Source: Weissella ceti (GTDB taxonomy: Bacteria > Bacillota > Bacilli > Lactobacillales > Lactobacillaceae). From it: 64,000 nucleotides of DNA. The position numbers and the translations under genes were made by a program. Shown piece by piece: positions 19,675 through 33,231 of this stretch (positions within the stretch are counted from its first letter, which is position 1; the number at the start of each line of letters is the position of its first letter). The notes under the pieces were generated by a model. The model saw only the letters and a list, made by a program, of their open reading frames with translations. It was not told the origin of the DNA and ran no database searches. The DNA lies in the NCBI RefSeq assembly GCF_018394055.1, contig NZ_CP074441.1:248001-312000 (forward strand), read 5' to 3'.

Positions 19675-19705
19675 AATGGTCGAGAATTTCTCGGCCATTT
19701 TTCTA
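19675..19705 (+). terminator. Terminator-like hairpin between divIC and tilS
   Basis: AAATGGTCGAGAA and TTCTCGGCCATTT form a stem of about 12 bp with one mismatch, followed by TTTTT. It lies directly before the tilS ribosome binding site, so it may partly stop transcription within the operon. Confidence 0.7.
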
Positions 19706-19718
19706 TAAGGAGAGATTT

Positions 19719-20693
19719 ATGCAAACACGCGTGTTGAATGCTAATTTAATCCAGTCGTTACGCCAAAAACAGTTATTTAATAAAGATGATCATGTTTTAG
19801 TCGCTGTATCAGGTGGCGAAGATTCACTGAACTTACTCCATTGGTTAACAAGCGGCAAGTTACCTGTGGATGTACAACCCACAGTGAGTGCGGCGTATAT
19901 TAATCATCAATTACGTGCGGATTCAGCAGATGAAGAAGCATTTGTTCAGCGCGTGTTTGAGAATACGCATAATTTAGAACAGTGCTTAACGCAACGTTTG
20001 AGTTGGGACGAACAACCAACTGCAGCATTAGAGGAACTGGCACGAAAAGGACGCTATGACGCATTGATTGAAATGGCTAATCAGATTGGTGCGAATATTT
20101 TGGTGACAGCACATCACGAAGATGATCAAGCCGAAACGATTTTATATAAGTTGATTCGGGGCAGTCGCTTATCTCAATTGCAGGGGATGCAAGAGAAGAT
20201 GCCGTTGTCTGAAAATCTGACGTTAGTACGTCCGTTTTTAGGGCTAACTAAAGAAAATATCCGTACACTTAATAACCATGAAGTGCTTGATTGGGTATCT
20301 GATTCTTCCAATGAGGATGTGAGCTTTGCTCGTAATCGACTACGACATGTCATTTTGCCAGAAATGGCGCAAGTAAATACACAAGTGAATCGACATTTGA
20401 TTGAGTTGGGTGACCAATTAGCGGGCCAACAAGCATTATTAGTACCGGTGCTCGATGATTATGTGCTAAAAATCCAAAAGGGACAGTTTGATTGGCAATT
20501 GCCAGTTGAAAGTTGTATTTTGATTTTGCAACATTGGCTAGCGTCTAATGAGATGTTTGATATTAGTGATCGTCAACTCCGCCAGGTGGTCACGTTAATG
20601 CGTAATCAGAGTACGAACAACGGGGTTGTCATGCTAAGTGGTGGCCGAAAATTCGTCCGTCGAGGAACGTTGTTGACAATTACGGAGAATTGA
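19719..20693 (+). CDS. tilS: tRNA(Ile)-lysidine synthetase, short form
   Basis: 324 aa from ATG 19719, which has AAGGAGAG 8 bases upstream. TilS uses ATP and lysine to convert C34 of tRNA-Ile(CAU) to lysidine, changing its identity from Met to Ile. The PP-loop ATP motif VSGGEDSLNLL (~residue 30-40) and the second motif HHEDDQAETILYKLIRGS are intact, as is the FARNRLRHVILPEM segment of the substrate-binding domain. The protein stops soon after it: compared with ~430-470 residues in E. coli or Bacillus the C-terminal TilS_C domain is missing, as in some bacteria with short TilS. No frameshift is visible. Confidence 0.93.
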   Translation: MQTRVLNANLIQSLRQKQLFNKDDHVLVAVSGGEDSLNLLHWLTSGKLPVDVQPTVSAAYINHQLRADSADEEAFVQRVFENTHNLEQCLTQRLSWDEQPTAALEELARKGRYDALIEMANQIGANILVTAHHEDDQAETILYKLIRGSRLSQLQGMQEKMPLSENLTLVRPFLGLTKENIRTLNNHEVLDWVSDSSNEDVSFARNRLRHVILPEMAQVNTQVNRHLIELGDQLAGQQALLVPVLDDYVLKIQKGQFDWQLPVESCILILQHWLASNEMFDISDRQLRQVVTLMRNQSTNNGVVMLSGGRKFVRRGTLLTITEN

Positions 20694-20722
20694 CTGAAAG
20701 CGGACTAAAACTTTCCGTGACA

Positions 20723-20762
20723 AGTACTAAACAATCGACTTAAATCGTGTTATCTTAGTACT
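20723..20762. repeat. Inverted repeat upstream of hpt
   Basis: AGTACTAA (20723-20730) and TTAGTACT (20755-20762) are perfect 8-base arms separated by 24 bases. No T-run follows. It may be a leader hairpin or an operator. Confidence 0.45.
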
Positions 20763-20802
20763 GTGTATCAATTTAAAAAGATGAACTTGAGGAGAAACCA
20801 AG

Positions 20803-21399
20803 ATGACGCAATGGGACATGAATAACGATATTGAACGTGTACTTTATAGTGAGGCAGATATTGCGGCCGCTGCAAAGCGTGTCGGAGAAGAATTAGCTGC
20901 GGATTATGAAGGACGAACACCAATGATCCTTTCAGTATTGAAGGGGGCTGTATTGTGGACAGTTGACGTTATGCGTCACATGCAATACTCAGATGTCGAA
21001 TTCATCGACGTTTCTAGTTATCACGGTGGAATTGCTTCGTCAGGTGAAGTAGAACTAAACATTGACTTGCAAACTGACATTAAGGGTCGTGACATTATCA
21101 TCATGGAAGACATCGTCGATACAGGACGTTCATTGAAGTTCATGATTGAATTGTTGGAATCTCGTGGTGCAGCATCAGTTAAGGTTGCCAGCTTGTTGGA
21201 CAAGAAGGAAGGTCGTGTTGTTGAAGCGAACGTAGATTACGTTGGATTCGATGTACCAAAGGCTTTCGTTGTTGGTTACGGACTTGATTACAAGCAACTT
21301 TACCGTAACTTGCCATACGTTGGGATTTTGAAGCGTGAAGTATACGATACTGCGCACGCTGATTTGGTGGATACAGCAGATATTACATCTGAACACTAA
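20803..21399 (+). CDS. hpt: Hypoxanthine phosphoribosyltransferase
   Basis: 198 aa. It converts hypoxanthine (and guanine) with PRPP to IMP or GMP in purine salvage. The PRPP-binding signature IIMEDIVDTGRSLKFM (~residues 97-112) is clear, with the flexible-loop region VSSYHGG before it. GAGGAGAAA precedes the ATG. The tilS-hpt-ftsH order is conserved across Firmicutes. The 109-base gap from tilS contains an inverted repeat AGTACTAA/TTAGTACT. Confidence 0.96.
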   Translation: MTQWDMNNDIERVLYSEADIAAAAKRVGEELAADYEGRTPMILSVLKGAVLWTVDVMRHMQYSDVEFIDVSSYHGGIASSGEVELNIDLQTDIKGRDIIIMEDIVDTGRSLKFMIELLESRGAASVKVASLLDKKEGRVVEANVDYVGFDVPKAFVVGYGLDYKQLYRNLPYVGILKREVYDTAHADLVDTADITSEH

Positions 21400-21420
21400 G
21401 CATTAATAAATAAAAGAGTG

Positions 21421-21444
21421 AACAAGAGTAATTGGGCTCTTGTT
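21421..21444 (+). repeat. Hairpin directly before the ftsH ribosome binding site
   Basis: AACAAGAG (21421-21428) and CTCTTGTT (21437-21444) are perfect 8-base arms with an 8-base loop. The Shine-Dalgarno GAGGGGGA begins at the next base, so folding may affect translation initiation. Confidence 0.55.
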
Positions 21445-21458
21445 GAGGGGGACTAGGC

Positions 21459-23570
21459 ATGAAGAATCCACAAGGTAGTGGCAATTTTGTGCGTAATAGT
21501 GTGTTTTATGTGGTAGTTGTCTTAGGCCTATTGGGACTTGTGTACTGGGTTGCTGGTCCAAACCAAGCGACACAAACACAGACGATTAACACGTCAACAT
21601 TTATGACGCAATTGCAAGACAAGAAGGTTAAGAGCATTAGTGTCCAACCAGGAGCAGGGATTTTTGAAGTTTCTGGTGAATACTATGAAGAGCAAGAACC
21701 TGAAAAGAAAGACAAGAAGAACGAAAGCAATGCTTTGGGAAGCTTGTTAGGCGAAAAGCAAAACAGCAAGGTTAAGAAGTTCACGACACAAATCGTGGGT
21801 AGCGACCAAGTGATTTCAAACGTCCAAAATGAAGCAGATAAGGTGAAGACTGAAGTGACAGCCTTGCCAGAACCATCTAACTTCCTTGGATCACTATTGA
21901 TGTCAATGTTGCCTATCTTGATTATTGTTGGTTTGTTCTACGTGATGTTTGGACAAATGGCACAAGGTGGTGGTGGTCAAGGTGGCCGCGGTAACATCAT
22001 GGGTGTTGGTAAGTCAAAGGCTAAGCCTGCAGACCCAGCCGACAACAAAGTGCGCTTCTCTGACGTTGCGGGAGCCGAAGAAGAAAAGCAAGAATTGGTG
22101 GAAGTCGTTGAATTCCTACGTGATACAACGAAGTACACAAAGCTTGGTGCACGTGTGCCAGCGGGTGTTTTGCTTGAGGGACCTCCCGGAACAGGTAAGA
22201 CTTTGCTAGCGAAGGCTGTTGCTGGTGAAGCACAAGTACCATTCTTCTCAATTTCAGGATCTGACTTCGTCGAAATGTTCGTCGGAGTTGGAGCAAGTCG
22301 TGTCCGTGACTTGTTTGAAAATGCTAAGAAGGTTGCCCCTGCGATTATCTTTATCGATGAAATCGATGCGGTTGGTCGTAAGCGTGGAGCCGGTACTGGT
22401 GGTGGAAACGATGAACGTGAACAAACATTGAACCAAATGTTGGTTGAAATGGACGGATTCTCAGGTAATGAAGGAGTCATCGTGATGGCTGCTACTAACC
22501 GTGCGGATGTTTTGGACCCAGCTTTGCTACGTCCAGGTCGTTTCGATCGTAAGATTTTGGTTGGTCGTCCTGATGTTAAGGGTCGTGAAGCAATCTTGAA
22601 GGTGCACGCTAAGAACAAGCCATTGGCTAACGACGTGGATTTGAAGATGATTGCCAAGCAAACACCTGGCTTCGTCGGAGCTGACTTGGAAAACTTGTTG
22701 AATGAAGCTGCGCTTTTGGCTGCTCGCCAAAACCACACTGAAATCAACGCAGCTGATGTTGATGAAGCGGAAGACCGTGTTATCGCTGGTCCAGCCAAGA
22801 AGGATCGTGTTGTTTCTGCTAAGGAACGTGAAGTCGTTGCTTACCACGAAGCTGGACACGCCATTGTTGGTTTGGTCTTGAACGATGCTCGTGTTGTGCA
22901 CAAGGTGACAATTGTCCCTCGTGGACGCGCTGGTGGTTACGCAATCATGTTGCCACGTGAAGATCAAATGTTGCTATCTGCTTCAGATGCAAATGATCAA
23001 ATCGCTGGTTTGATGGGTGGACGTGCTGCCGAAATGTTCAAGTGGAAGCAACAATCATCAGGGGCTTCTAATGACTTTGAACAAGCAACACAATTGGCTC
23101 GTGCCATGGTTACTGAGTACGGAATGTCTGAAAAGTTGGGAATGGTTCAACTTGAAGGGCCTAACACGCCTATGATGGGTGTAAACTACTCACAAGACAC
23201 TGCATCAATGATTGATTCAGAAGTGCGTGACTTGACTGCCAAGGGATACAACAACGCCATCTCAATTGTGGCGCAATACGAAGATAAGTTTGATGCAATT
23301 GCGCAAGCATTGCTTGAACACGAAACTTTGGATGAAAAGGAAATCTTGAGCTTGTTTGAAACAGGTAAGATGCCCGAATCAAAAGAAGTGAAGTCTGACG
23401 ATGAAGTTGTACCAATGAGCTATGATGAAGCTAAAGCTGCAGCAAACGAAAAGTTGGTTGAAGCTGAAGAAGAATCAAAGAAAGCACATGAAAATGAATC
23501 TGGTGAAGCAATTGAACCAGAAAATACTGATGTGATGCCAGATGCGGACAAGAACCGCGATGATATCTAA
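21459..23570 (+). CDS. ftsH: ATP-dependent zinc metalloprotease FtsH
   Basis: 703 aa. FtsH is the membrane-anchored AAA+ protease that degrades membrane and regulatory proteins. Two membrane helices (~residues 12-30 and ~145-165) flank an extracellular domain with a Lys/Glu-rich insert. The AAA module has Walker A GPPGTGKT, Walker [12 protein letters not shown] and the arginine-finger region RPGRFDRKI. The zinc site HEAGH is at about residue 465. The acidic C-terminal tail (rich in Glu/Asp, ~640-703) is long and typical of lactobacilli. It ends at a terminator, so hslO is separately transcribed. Confidence 0.97.
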   Translation: MKNPQGSGNFVRNSVFYVVVVLGLLGLVYWVAGPNQATQTQTINTSTFMTQLQDKKVKSISVQPGAGIFEVSGEYYEEQEPEKKDKKNESNALGSLLGEKQNSKVKKFTTQIVGSDQVISNVQNEADKVKTEVTALPEPSNFLGSLLMSMLPILIIVGLFYVMFGQMAQGGGGQGGRGNIMGVGKSKAKPADPADNKVRFSDVAGAEEEKQELVEVVEFLRDTTKYTKLGARVPAGVLLEGPPGTGKTLLAKAVAGEAQVPFFSISGSDFVEMFVGVGASRVRDLFENAKKVAPAIIFIDEIDAVGRKRGAGTGGGNDEREQTLNQMLVEMDGFSGNEGVIVMAATNRADVLDPALLRPGRFDRKILVGRPDVKGREAILKVHAKNKPLANDVDLKMIAKQTPGFVGADLENLLNEAALLAARQNHTEINAADVDEAEDRVIAGPAKKDRVVSAKEREVVAYHEAGHAIVGLVLNDARVVHKVTIVPRGRAGGYAIMLPREDQMLLSASDANDQIAGLMGGRAAEMFKWKQQSSGASNDFEQATQLARAMVTEYGMSEKLGMVQLEGPNTPMMGVNYSQDTASMIDSEVRDLTAKGYNNAISIVAQYEDKFDAIAQALLEHETLDEKEILSLFETGKMPESKEVKSDDEVVPMSYDEAKAAANEKLVEAEEESKKAHENESGEAIEPENTDVMPDADKNRDDI

Positions 23571-23577
23571 TCAAGCG

Positions 23578-23610
23578 TAAAAGCTAGCCAATCTTGGCTA
23601 GCTTTTTTGC
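23578..23610 (+). terminator. Terminator after ftsH
   Basis: AAGCTAGCCAA and its exact complement (23581-23604) with a 2-base centre, followed by T6. Confidence 0.92.
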
Positions 23611-23717
23611 TTGTCTGAGTAATCGTGCGTATAATGGACTAACGAATGTATGTCTCATCATATGAGTACATTGAAATAGAAATTCTTATATAAAGAAGAT
23701 AGAAAAGAGTAAACGAG

Positions 23718-24605
23718 ATGACAGATAAGTTGATTCGTGCCGTGACAAATGATGGAGCCTTCCGTGCCATTGCAATTGATGCAACAGAAATGGTGCAAGT
23801 AACAAGTAAGTATCACTCAGCATCAACCCTTGGCTTGGTTGTTTTGGGGCGTGCTTTGATTGGTGGGCTATTGCTAGCCAATGCTTTGTTGAAGGACAAG
23901 GAACGCTTGGTAATGACTATTAACGGTGGTGGTCCAGTTGGTAAGGTTGTTGTTGAAACGTCTGCCGAAGGACATGTCCGTGGTTATGTCGAAAACCCAA
24001 CGGTTGAATTGCCGCTTAAGGCTGATGGTCAAGTCGACGTCGCTGGTGCCGTTGGAACAAACGGATTTTTGACAATTACTAAAGACATGGGCGAAGATAT
24101 GGCACCATTCAGTGGACAAGTGCAATTGGCGACTGGTGAAATTGGTGATGACATTGCCTACTACTTAGCTAAGTCAGAACAAATCCCTTCAGCAGTTGCA
24201 TTGACAGTTGATGTTACTGAAGCGGGTGTATCTGTTGCCGGTGGATTTATGGTTTCAGCATTACCTGATGCAACAGAAGACGACATCATGGGCTTGGAAG
24301 GTGAGTTGCAAAACCTACCATCAATGAGCGACATCTTGGGTGCAAATCACGAACCAATGGATGCACTTAAGGGATTGTTTGGTGATGACGCAGTGAAGTT
24401 GTTGGACACAATGCCGGTTGTGCCATACCCAGAAACAACTAAGATGGACTACACAAAGATGTTGGCAACATTGCCAGTTTCGCAATTAACAGAAATGCTA
24501 GAAAACGATCATGGGCTAGAAGTAGTTGACCGTTTTACTGGCCGTCGCATTCAATTTAGCGAAGCTGAATTGGCAGCAATCATTGAACAAGTGAACGCAC
24601 AATAG
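23718..24605 (+). CDS. hslO: Hsp33-family chaperonin HslO without cysteines
   Basis: 295 aa, usual length. Canonical Hsp33 is a holdase switched on by oxidation of four Zn-binding Cys (CxC and CxxC) in its C-terminal domain. The N-terminal domain here is typical (SASTLGLVVLGRALIGG, GGGPVGKVVVE). The C-terminal domain is present (MLENDHGLEVVDRFTGRRIQFSEAEL), but the CxC region reads PETTKMDY and the CxxC region reads VDRFTGR. There is no cysteine anywhere in the protein, so the redox switch is missing. It is probably a constitutive or differently controlled chaperone. It lies between ftsH and lysS, as in other Firmicutes. Confidence 0.94.
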   Translation: MTDKLIRAVTNDGAFRAIAIDATEMVQVTSKYHSASTLGLVVLGRALIGGLLLANALLKDKERLVMTINGGGPVGKVVVETSAEGHVRGYVENPTVELPLKADGQVDVAGAVGTNGFLTITKDMGEDMAPFSGQVQLATGEIGDDIAYYLAKSEQIPSAVALTVDVTEAGVSVAGGFMVSALPDATEDDIMGLEGELQNLPSMSDILGANHEPMDALKGLFGDDAVKLLDTMPVVPYPETTKMDYTKMLATLPVSQLTEMLENDHGLEVVDRFTGRRIQFSEAELAAIIEQVNAQ

Positions 24606-24682
24606 AAAAGATGATAATCTCAGCCTAATTAACACTTGTAAAAGTCGTAGATGATTGGCAAAATAGGTATTGAGATGATTAA

Positions 24683-26203
<1,521 letters not shown>

Positions 26204-26225
26204 TAATAACCAATAATATAGAGAA

Positions 26226-26259
26226 AACCACGCAATTTAACGTTGCGTGGTTTTTTTGT
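26226..26259 (+). terminator. Terminator after lysS
   Basis: AACCACGCAA and its complement with a 7-base loop, followed by T7. Confidence 0.93.
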
Positions 26260-26279
26260 AAAAAAGATACGAAAAAGCG

Positions 26280-26306
26280 TTGACTTTTGGTGTCTCAGTC
26301 TATAAT
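26280..26306 (+). promoter_or_regulatory. rrn promoter P1
   Basis: TTGACT (26280-26285) and TATAAT (26301-26306) with a 15-base gap; a TAATAT two bases later gives a 17-base gap. An A-rich stretch lies upstream. Confidence 0.7.
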
Positions 26307-26382
26307 ATTAATCAAGTTGTTAAGGGCGCTACGGCGACTGAAACGACGCTAATTGATTCAAAAAACTTTTTCAAAAAAGGTG

Positions 26383-26411
26383 TTGACAATTAGCTCGCTC
26401 GTCTGTAATAT
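26383..26411 (+). promoter_or_regulatory. rrn promoter P2
   Basis: TTGACA (26383-26388), 17 bases, TAATAT (26406-26411). It is preceded by A/T tracts that could act as an UP element. Confidence 0.85.
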
Positions 26412-26514
26412 TATACGAGTTGTCAAAGGCAAAACGATTCGCTAACCCCTAGGGGTGCAAGTCATTAGCCGATTCGCTTATGAAAAAAGTTCTAAAAAAA
26501 CTTTTGAAAAAGCG

Positions 26515-26543
26515 TTGACATTCATGCCGGTTCACGGTATGAT
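26515..26543 (+). promoter_or_regulatory. rrn promoter P3
   Basis: TTGACA (26515-26520), 17 bases, TATGAT (26538-26543). An A/T-tract motif with AAAAAAACTTTT lies upstream, like that before P2. Confidence 0.85.
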
Positions 26544-26602
26544 AATTAAGTTGTCTCAGGGAGATGCAAATCACCTAAACGAAACAACGAAGTAGATCAT
26601 TG

Positions 26603-26640
26603 AAAACTGAATATCGTTTCGATGTAACAAATGTGTAGGT
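26603..26640 (+). promoter_or_regulatory. 5' strand of the 16S precursor processing stem
   Basis: This segment is complementary over about 35 bases, with a few mismatches, to 28336-28370 downstream of 16S. Together they form the long stem expected for RNase III release of pre-16S RNA. Confidence 0.8.
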
Positions 26641-26742
26641 CGACCAACTATTAGTTGGTCCAAACATTTGCGAAGTCAATTCGCTAGTAAATTCGTTTAA
26701 CATCTGTTAAACAACAAAAAAATTGAGTTATACTCAAACTTC

Positions 26743-28326
<1,584 letters not shown>

Positions 28327-28335
28327 AAATCGGAA

Positions 28336-28370
28336 ACCTACACATTCGCATTGAAACGATATTTAGTTTT
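28336..28370 (+). promoter_or_regulatory. 3' strand of the 16S precursor processing stem
   Basis: Pairs with 26603-26640 (see that entry). It lies between 16S and tRNA-Ile. Confidence 0.8.
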
Positions 28371-28411
28371 GAGTGGTTTACACTCAATGTAATACACGAG
28401 AGAAGAACCTC

Positions 28412-28485
<74 letters not shown>

Positions 28486-28492
28486 TTCTAAC

Positions 28493-28565
28493 GGGGAATT
28501 AGCTCAGCTGGGAGAGCACCTGCTTTGCAAGCAGGGGGTCATCGGTTCGATCCCGATATTCTCCA
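28493..28565 (+). tRNA. tRNA-Ala (TGC), in the 16S-23S spacer
   Basis: 73 bases, anticodon loop TTTGCAA, acceptor GGGGAAT/ATTCTCC with the G-U pair (G3-T70) that marks tRNA-Ala. CCA is not encoded. Confidence 0.97.
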
Positions 28566-28591
28566 TTGCCACTCACGTGGCAGTGACTTAG

Positions 28592-28634
28592 ATCTTTGAA
28601 AACTGAATAATATTGTAAATTTTAAATTCATTTC
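28592..28634 (+). promoter_or_regulatory. 5' strand of the 23S precursor processing stem
   Basis: Complementary with few mismatches over about 40 bases to 31713-31755. It shares the motif TTGAAAACTGAATA with the 16S stem at about 26600. Confidence 0.78.
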
Positions 28635-28764
28635 AAATTAATTATTTAATTAAATTGAGCCGAAAAAAATACACCGCGTAATTTTTTGAGTTTTTTAAAT
28701 TAGTTTAAATCGCATGTGGCCTTGAGCCACATACTCAAACTTGAATCATCAACGTAAGTTGATA

Positions 28765-31682
<2,918 letters not shown>

Positions 31683-31712
31683 TTGAACAAAACGTGGTGT
31701 TAAGGCTCAATA

Positions 31713-31755
31713 AAAAATGGATTTAAGACTTGACAGTATTATTCAGTTTTGAGAT
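31713..31755 (+). promoter_or_regulatory. 3' strand of the 23S precursor processing stem
   Basis: Pairs with 28592-28634. The same bases also contain the promoter-like sequence at 31730-31758. Confidence 0.78.
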
Positions 31756-31758
31756 AAT
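31730..31758 (+). promoter_or_regulatory. Candidate internal promoter between 23S and 5S
   Basis: TTGACA (31730-31735), a 17-base spacer, GATAAT (31753-31758). If used it would start transcription just before 5S and the tRNA cluster. Confidence 0.5.
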
Positions 31759-31789
31759 TAAATCTCGTACTGATAATTTAATATCATCG

Positions 31790-31906
31790 TGTTGTGACGA
31801 TGGCATTGAGGCCACACCTGTTCCCATACCGAACACAGAAGTTAAGCTCAATAGCGCCAAAAGTAGTTGGGGGATCGCCCCCTGCGAGGATAGGACGTCG
31901 CAATGC
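31790..31906 (+). rRNA. rrf: 5S ribosomal RNA
   Basis: About 117 bases with the conserved CACACCTGTTCCCATACCGAA and AGTTAAGC blocks and pairing ends (TTGTGACG/CGTCGCAA). It is the substrate of the RNase M5 encoded at 1478. Exact ends are estimated. Confidence 0.96.
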
Positions 31907-31910
31907 ATCT

Positions 31911-31983
31911 GGACGTTTAGCTCAGCTGGGAGAGCACCTGCCTTACAAGCAGGGGGTCACAGGTTCGATCCCTGTAACGTCCA
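31911..31983 (+). tRNA. tRNA-Val (TAC)
   Basis: 73 bases, loop CTTACAA, acceptor GGACGTT/AACGTCC, discriminator A. First tRNA of the cluster behind 5S. Confidence 0.97.
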
Positions 31984-31985
31984 TT

Positions 31986-32058
31986 GGGCCGTTAGCTCAG
32001 CTGGCAGAGCAGCGGACTTTTAATCCGTGGGTCCTGGGTTCGATCCCCAGACGGCCCA
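31986..32058 (+). tRNA. tRNA-Lys (TTT)
   Basis: 73 bases, loop CTTTTAA, acceptor GGGCCGT/ACGGCCC, discriminator A. Two bases behind tRNA-Val. Confidence 0.97.
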
Positions 32059-32102
32059 TTGTCAGTAACATCATATTCCGCCAGGCTGATATATTTTATA
32101 TC

Positions 32103-32175
32103 GCCGACTTAGCTCAGTTGGTAGAGCATCGCTCTTGTAAAGCGAGGGTCGAAGGTTCGAGTCCTTTAGTCGGCA
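32103..32175 (+). tRNA. tRNA-Thr (TGT)
   Basis: 73 bases, loop CTTGTAA, acceptor GCCGACT/AGTCGGC, discriminator A. Confidence 0.97.
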
Positions 32176-32179
32176 TCCT

Positions 32180-32245
32180 GCGATAACTAATGGTTAGTGG
32201 TTCTTATGTCGATAAGAACCGATAGGTTCGATTCCTATTTTTCGT
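32180..32245 (+). pseudogene. Degenerate tRNA-Gly-like element
   Basis: 66 bases that align with the tRNA-Gly of this cluster from the D-loop (AATGGTTAGT) to the T-arm. The T-arm is perfect (ATAGG TTCGATT CCTAT). The acceptor GCGATAA pairs with TTTTCGT except one T-T mismatch. The region between acceptor and D-loop is shortened. The anticodon arm is a palindrome, GGTTCTTAT GTCG ATAAGAACC, giving an 8-base loop if the stem is held at five pairs. It lies between tRNA-Thr and tRNA-Leu, the place where I recall tRNA-Gly in related clusters. It is either a decayed gene or a tRNA-like RNA. Confidence 0.65.
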
Positions 32246-32248
32246 TTT

Positions 32249-32332
32249 GCCGGCTTGGCGGAATAGGTAGACGCACAGGACTTAAAATCCTGCGATGGTA
32301 ACATCGTACCGGTTCGATCCCGGTAGCCGGCA
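32249..32332 (+). tRNA. tRNA-Leu (TAA)
   Basis: 84 bases with a long variable arm, loop CTTAAAA, acceptor GCCGGCT/AGCCGGC, discriminator A. Confidence 0.97.
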
Positions 32333-32340
32333 TATATAAC

Positions 32341-32414
32341 GCACCTATAGCGCAATTGGATAGAGTGTCTGACTACGAATCAGAAGGTTGCAGGTTCGAC
32401 TCCTGCTAGGTGCA
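32341..32414 (+). tRNA. tRNA-Arg (ACG)
   Basis: 74 bases, loop CTACGAA, acceptor GCACCTA/TAGGTGC, discriminator A. The A34 would be read as inosine after TadA. Confidence 0.97.
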
Positions 32415-32452
32415 TTGTGATAGCAATATCACACTTATAGAATTAAATTGTT

Positions 32453-32526
32453 CGGGACGTAGCTCAGCTTGGTAGAGCACCTGGTTTGGGACCAGGGGGT
32501 CGCAGGTTCGAATCCTGTCGTCCCGA
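32453..32526 (+). tRNA. tRNA-Pro (TGG)
   Basis: 74 bases, loop TTTGGGA, acceptor CGGGACG/CGTCCCG, discriminator A. Confidence 0.97.
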
Positions 32527-32556
32527 TTGTAACAATATAATATATGTTATAAGATT

Positions 32557-32630
32557 CGCGGTGTAGCTCAGCTGGCTAGAGCGTTCGGTTCATACCCGAA
32601 AGGTCGAGGGTTCGACTCCCCCCGCCGCGA
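32557..32630 (+). tRNA. tRNA-Met (CAT), elongator type
   Basis: 74 bases, loop TTCATAC, acceptor CGCGGTG/CGCCGCG fully paired at position 1, so not the initiator. An Ile2 tRNA (lysidine-modified by TilS) also has CAT and cannot be excluded by anticodon alone. Confidence 0.9.
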
Positions 32631-32655
32631 TTGATATTTTTCTAAAATATCTATT

Positions 32656-32745
32656 GGAGAATTACCCAAGTCTGGCTGAAGGGAACGGTCTTGAAAACCG
32701 TCAGGTCGTGAAAGCGGCGCGTGGGTTCGAATCCCACATTCTCCT
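32656..32745 (+). tRNA. tRNA-Ser (TGA)
   Basis: 90 bases with a long variable arm, loop CTTGAAA, acceptor GGAGAAT/ATTCTCC. The base after the acceptor is T rather than the usual G of serine tRNAs. Confidence 0.95.
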
Positions 32746-32778
32746 TTAAACACGAAAGTGTTTATCCATAATAATTAT

Positions 32779-32852
<74 letters not shown>

Positions 32853-32855
32853 TTT

Positions 32856-32929
32856 GGTCGCATGGTCTAGGTGGTTAGGACGCCTGCCTGTCACGCAGGA
32901 GATCACGGGTTCGAGTCCCGTTGTGACCG
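32856..32929 (+). tRNA. tRNA-Asp (GTC)
   Basis: 74 bases, loop CTGTCAC, acceptor GGTCGCA/TGTGACC, discriminator G. Confidence 0.97.
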
Positions 32930-32937
32930 TTTATTAT

Positions 32938-33010
32938 GGCGCGATAGCTCAGTTGGTAGAGCATACGATTGAAGCTCGTAGTGTCGACGGTTCGATTCCG
33001 CCTCGCGCCA
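32938..33010 (+). tRNA. tRNA-Phe (GAA)
   Basis: 73 bases, loop TTGAAGC, acceptor GGCGCGA/TCGCGCC, discriminator A. Confidence 0.97.
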
Positions 33011-33051
33011 TTTATTTATAAAATTAAATAATTGCATTTATATTTTATAAT

Positions 33052-33123
33052 GCGGATGTAGTACAATGGCTAGTGCTCCAGCCTTCCAAGCTGGGAATGC
33101 GGGTTCGATTCCCGTCATCCGCT
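33052..33123 (+). tRNA. tRNA-Gly (TCC), copy 1 of 3
   Basis: 72 bases, loop CTTCCAA, acceptor GCGGATG/CATCCGC, discriminator T. Identical to copies at 33142 and 33232. Confidence 0.97.
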
Positions 33124-33141
33124 TTTTTTGAAAATAATAAT

Positions 33142-33213
33142 GCGGATGTAGTACAATGGCTAGTGCTCCAGCCTTCCAAGCTGGGAATGCGGGTTCGATT
33201 CCCGTCATCCGCT
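33142..33213 (+). tRNA. tRNA-Gly (TCC), copy 2 of 3
   Basis: Identical in every base to copy 1 and offset from it by exactly 90 bases. Confidence 0.97.
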
Positions 33214-33231
33214 TTTCTTAAAATTAATAAT

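Noticed and set aside
21977-22798. 273-codon minus-strand ORF inside ftsH
   Set aside because: Shadow of the ftsH coding frame with implausible composition (Ser/Ala/Pro-rich).
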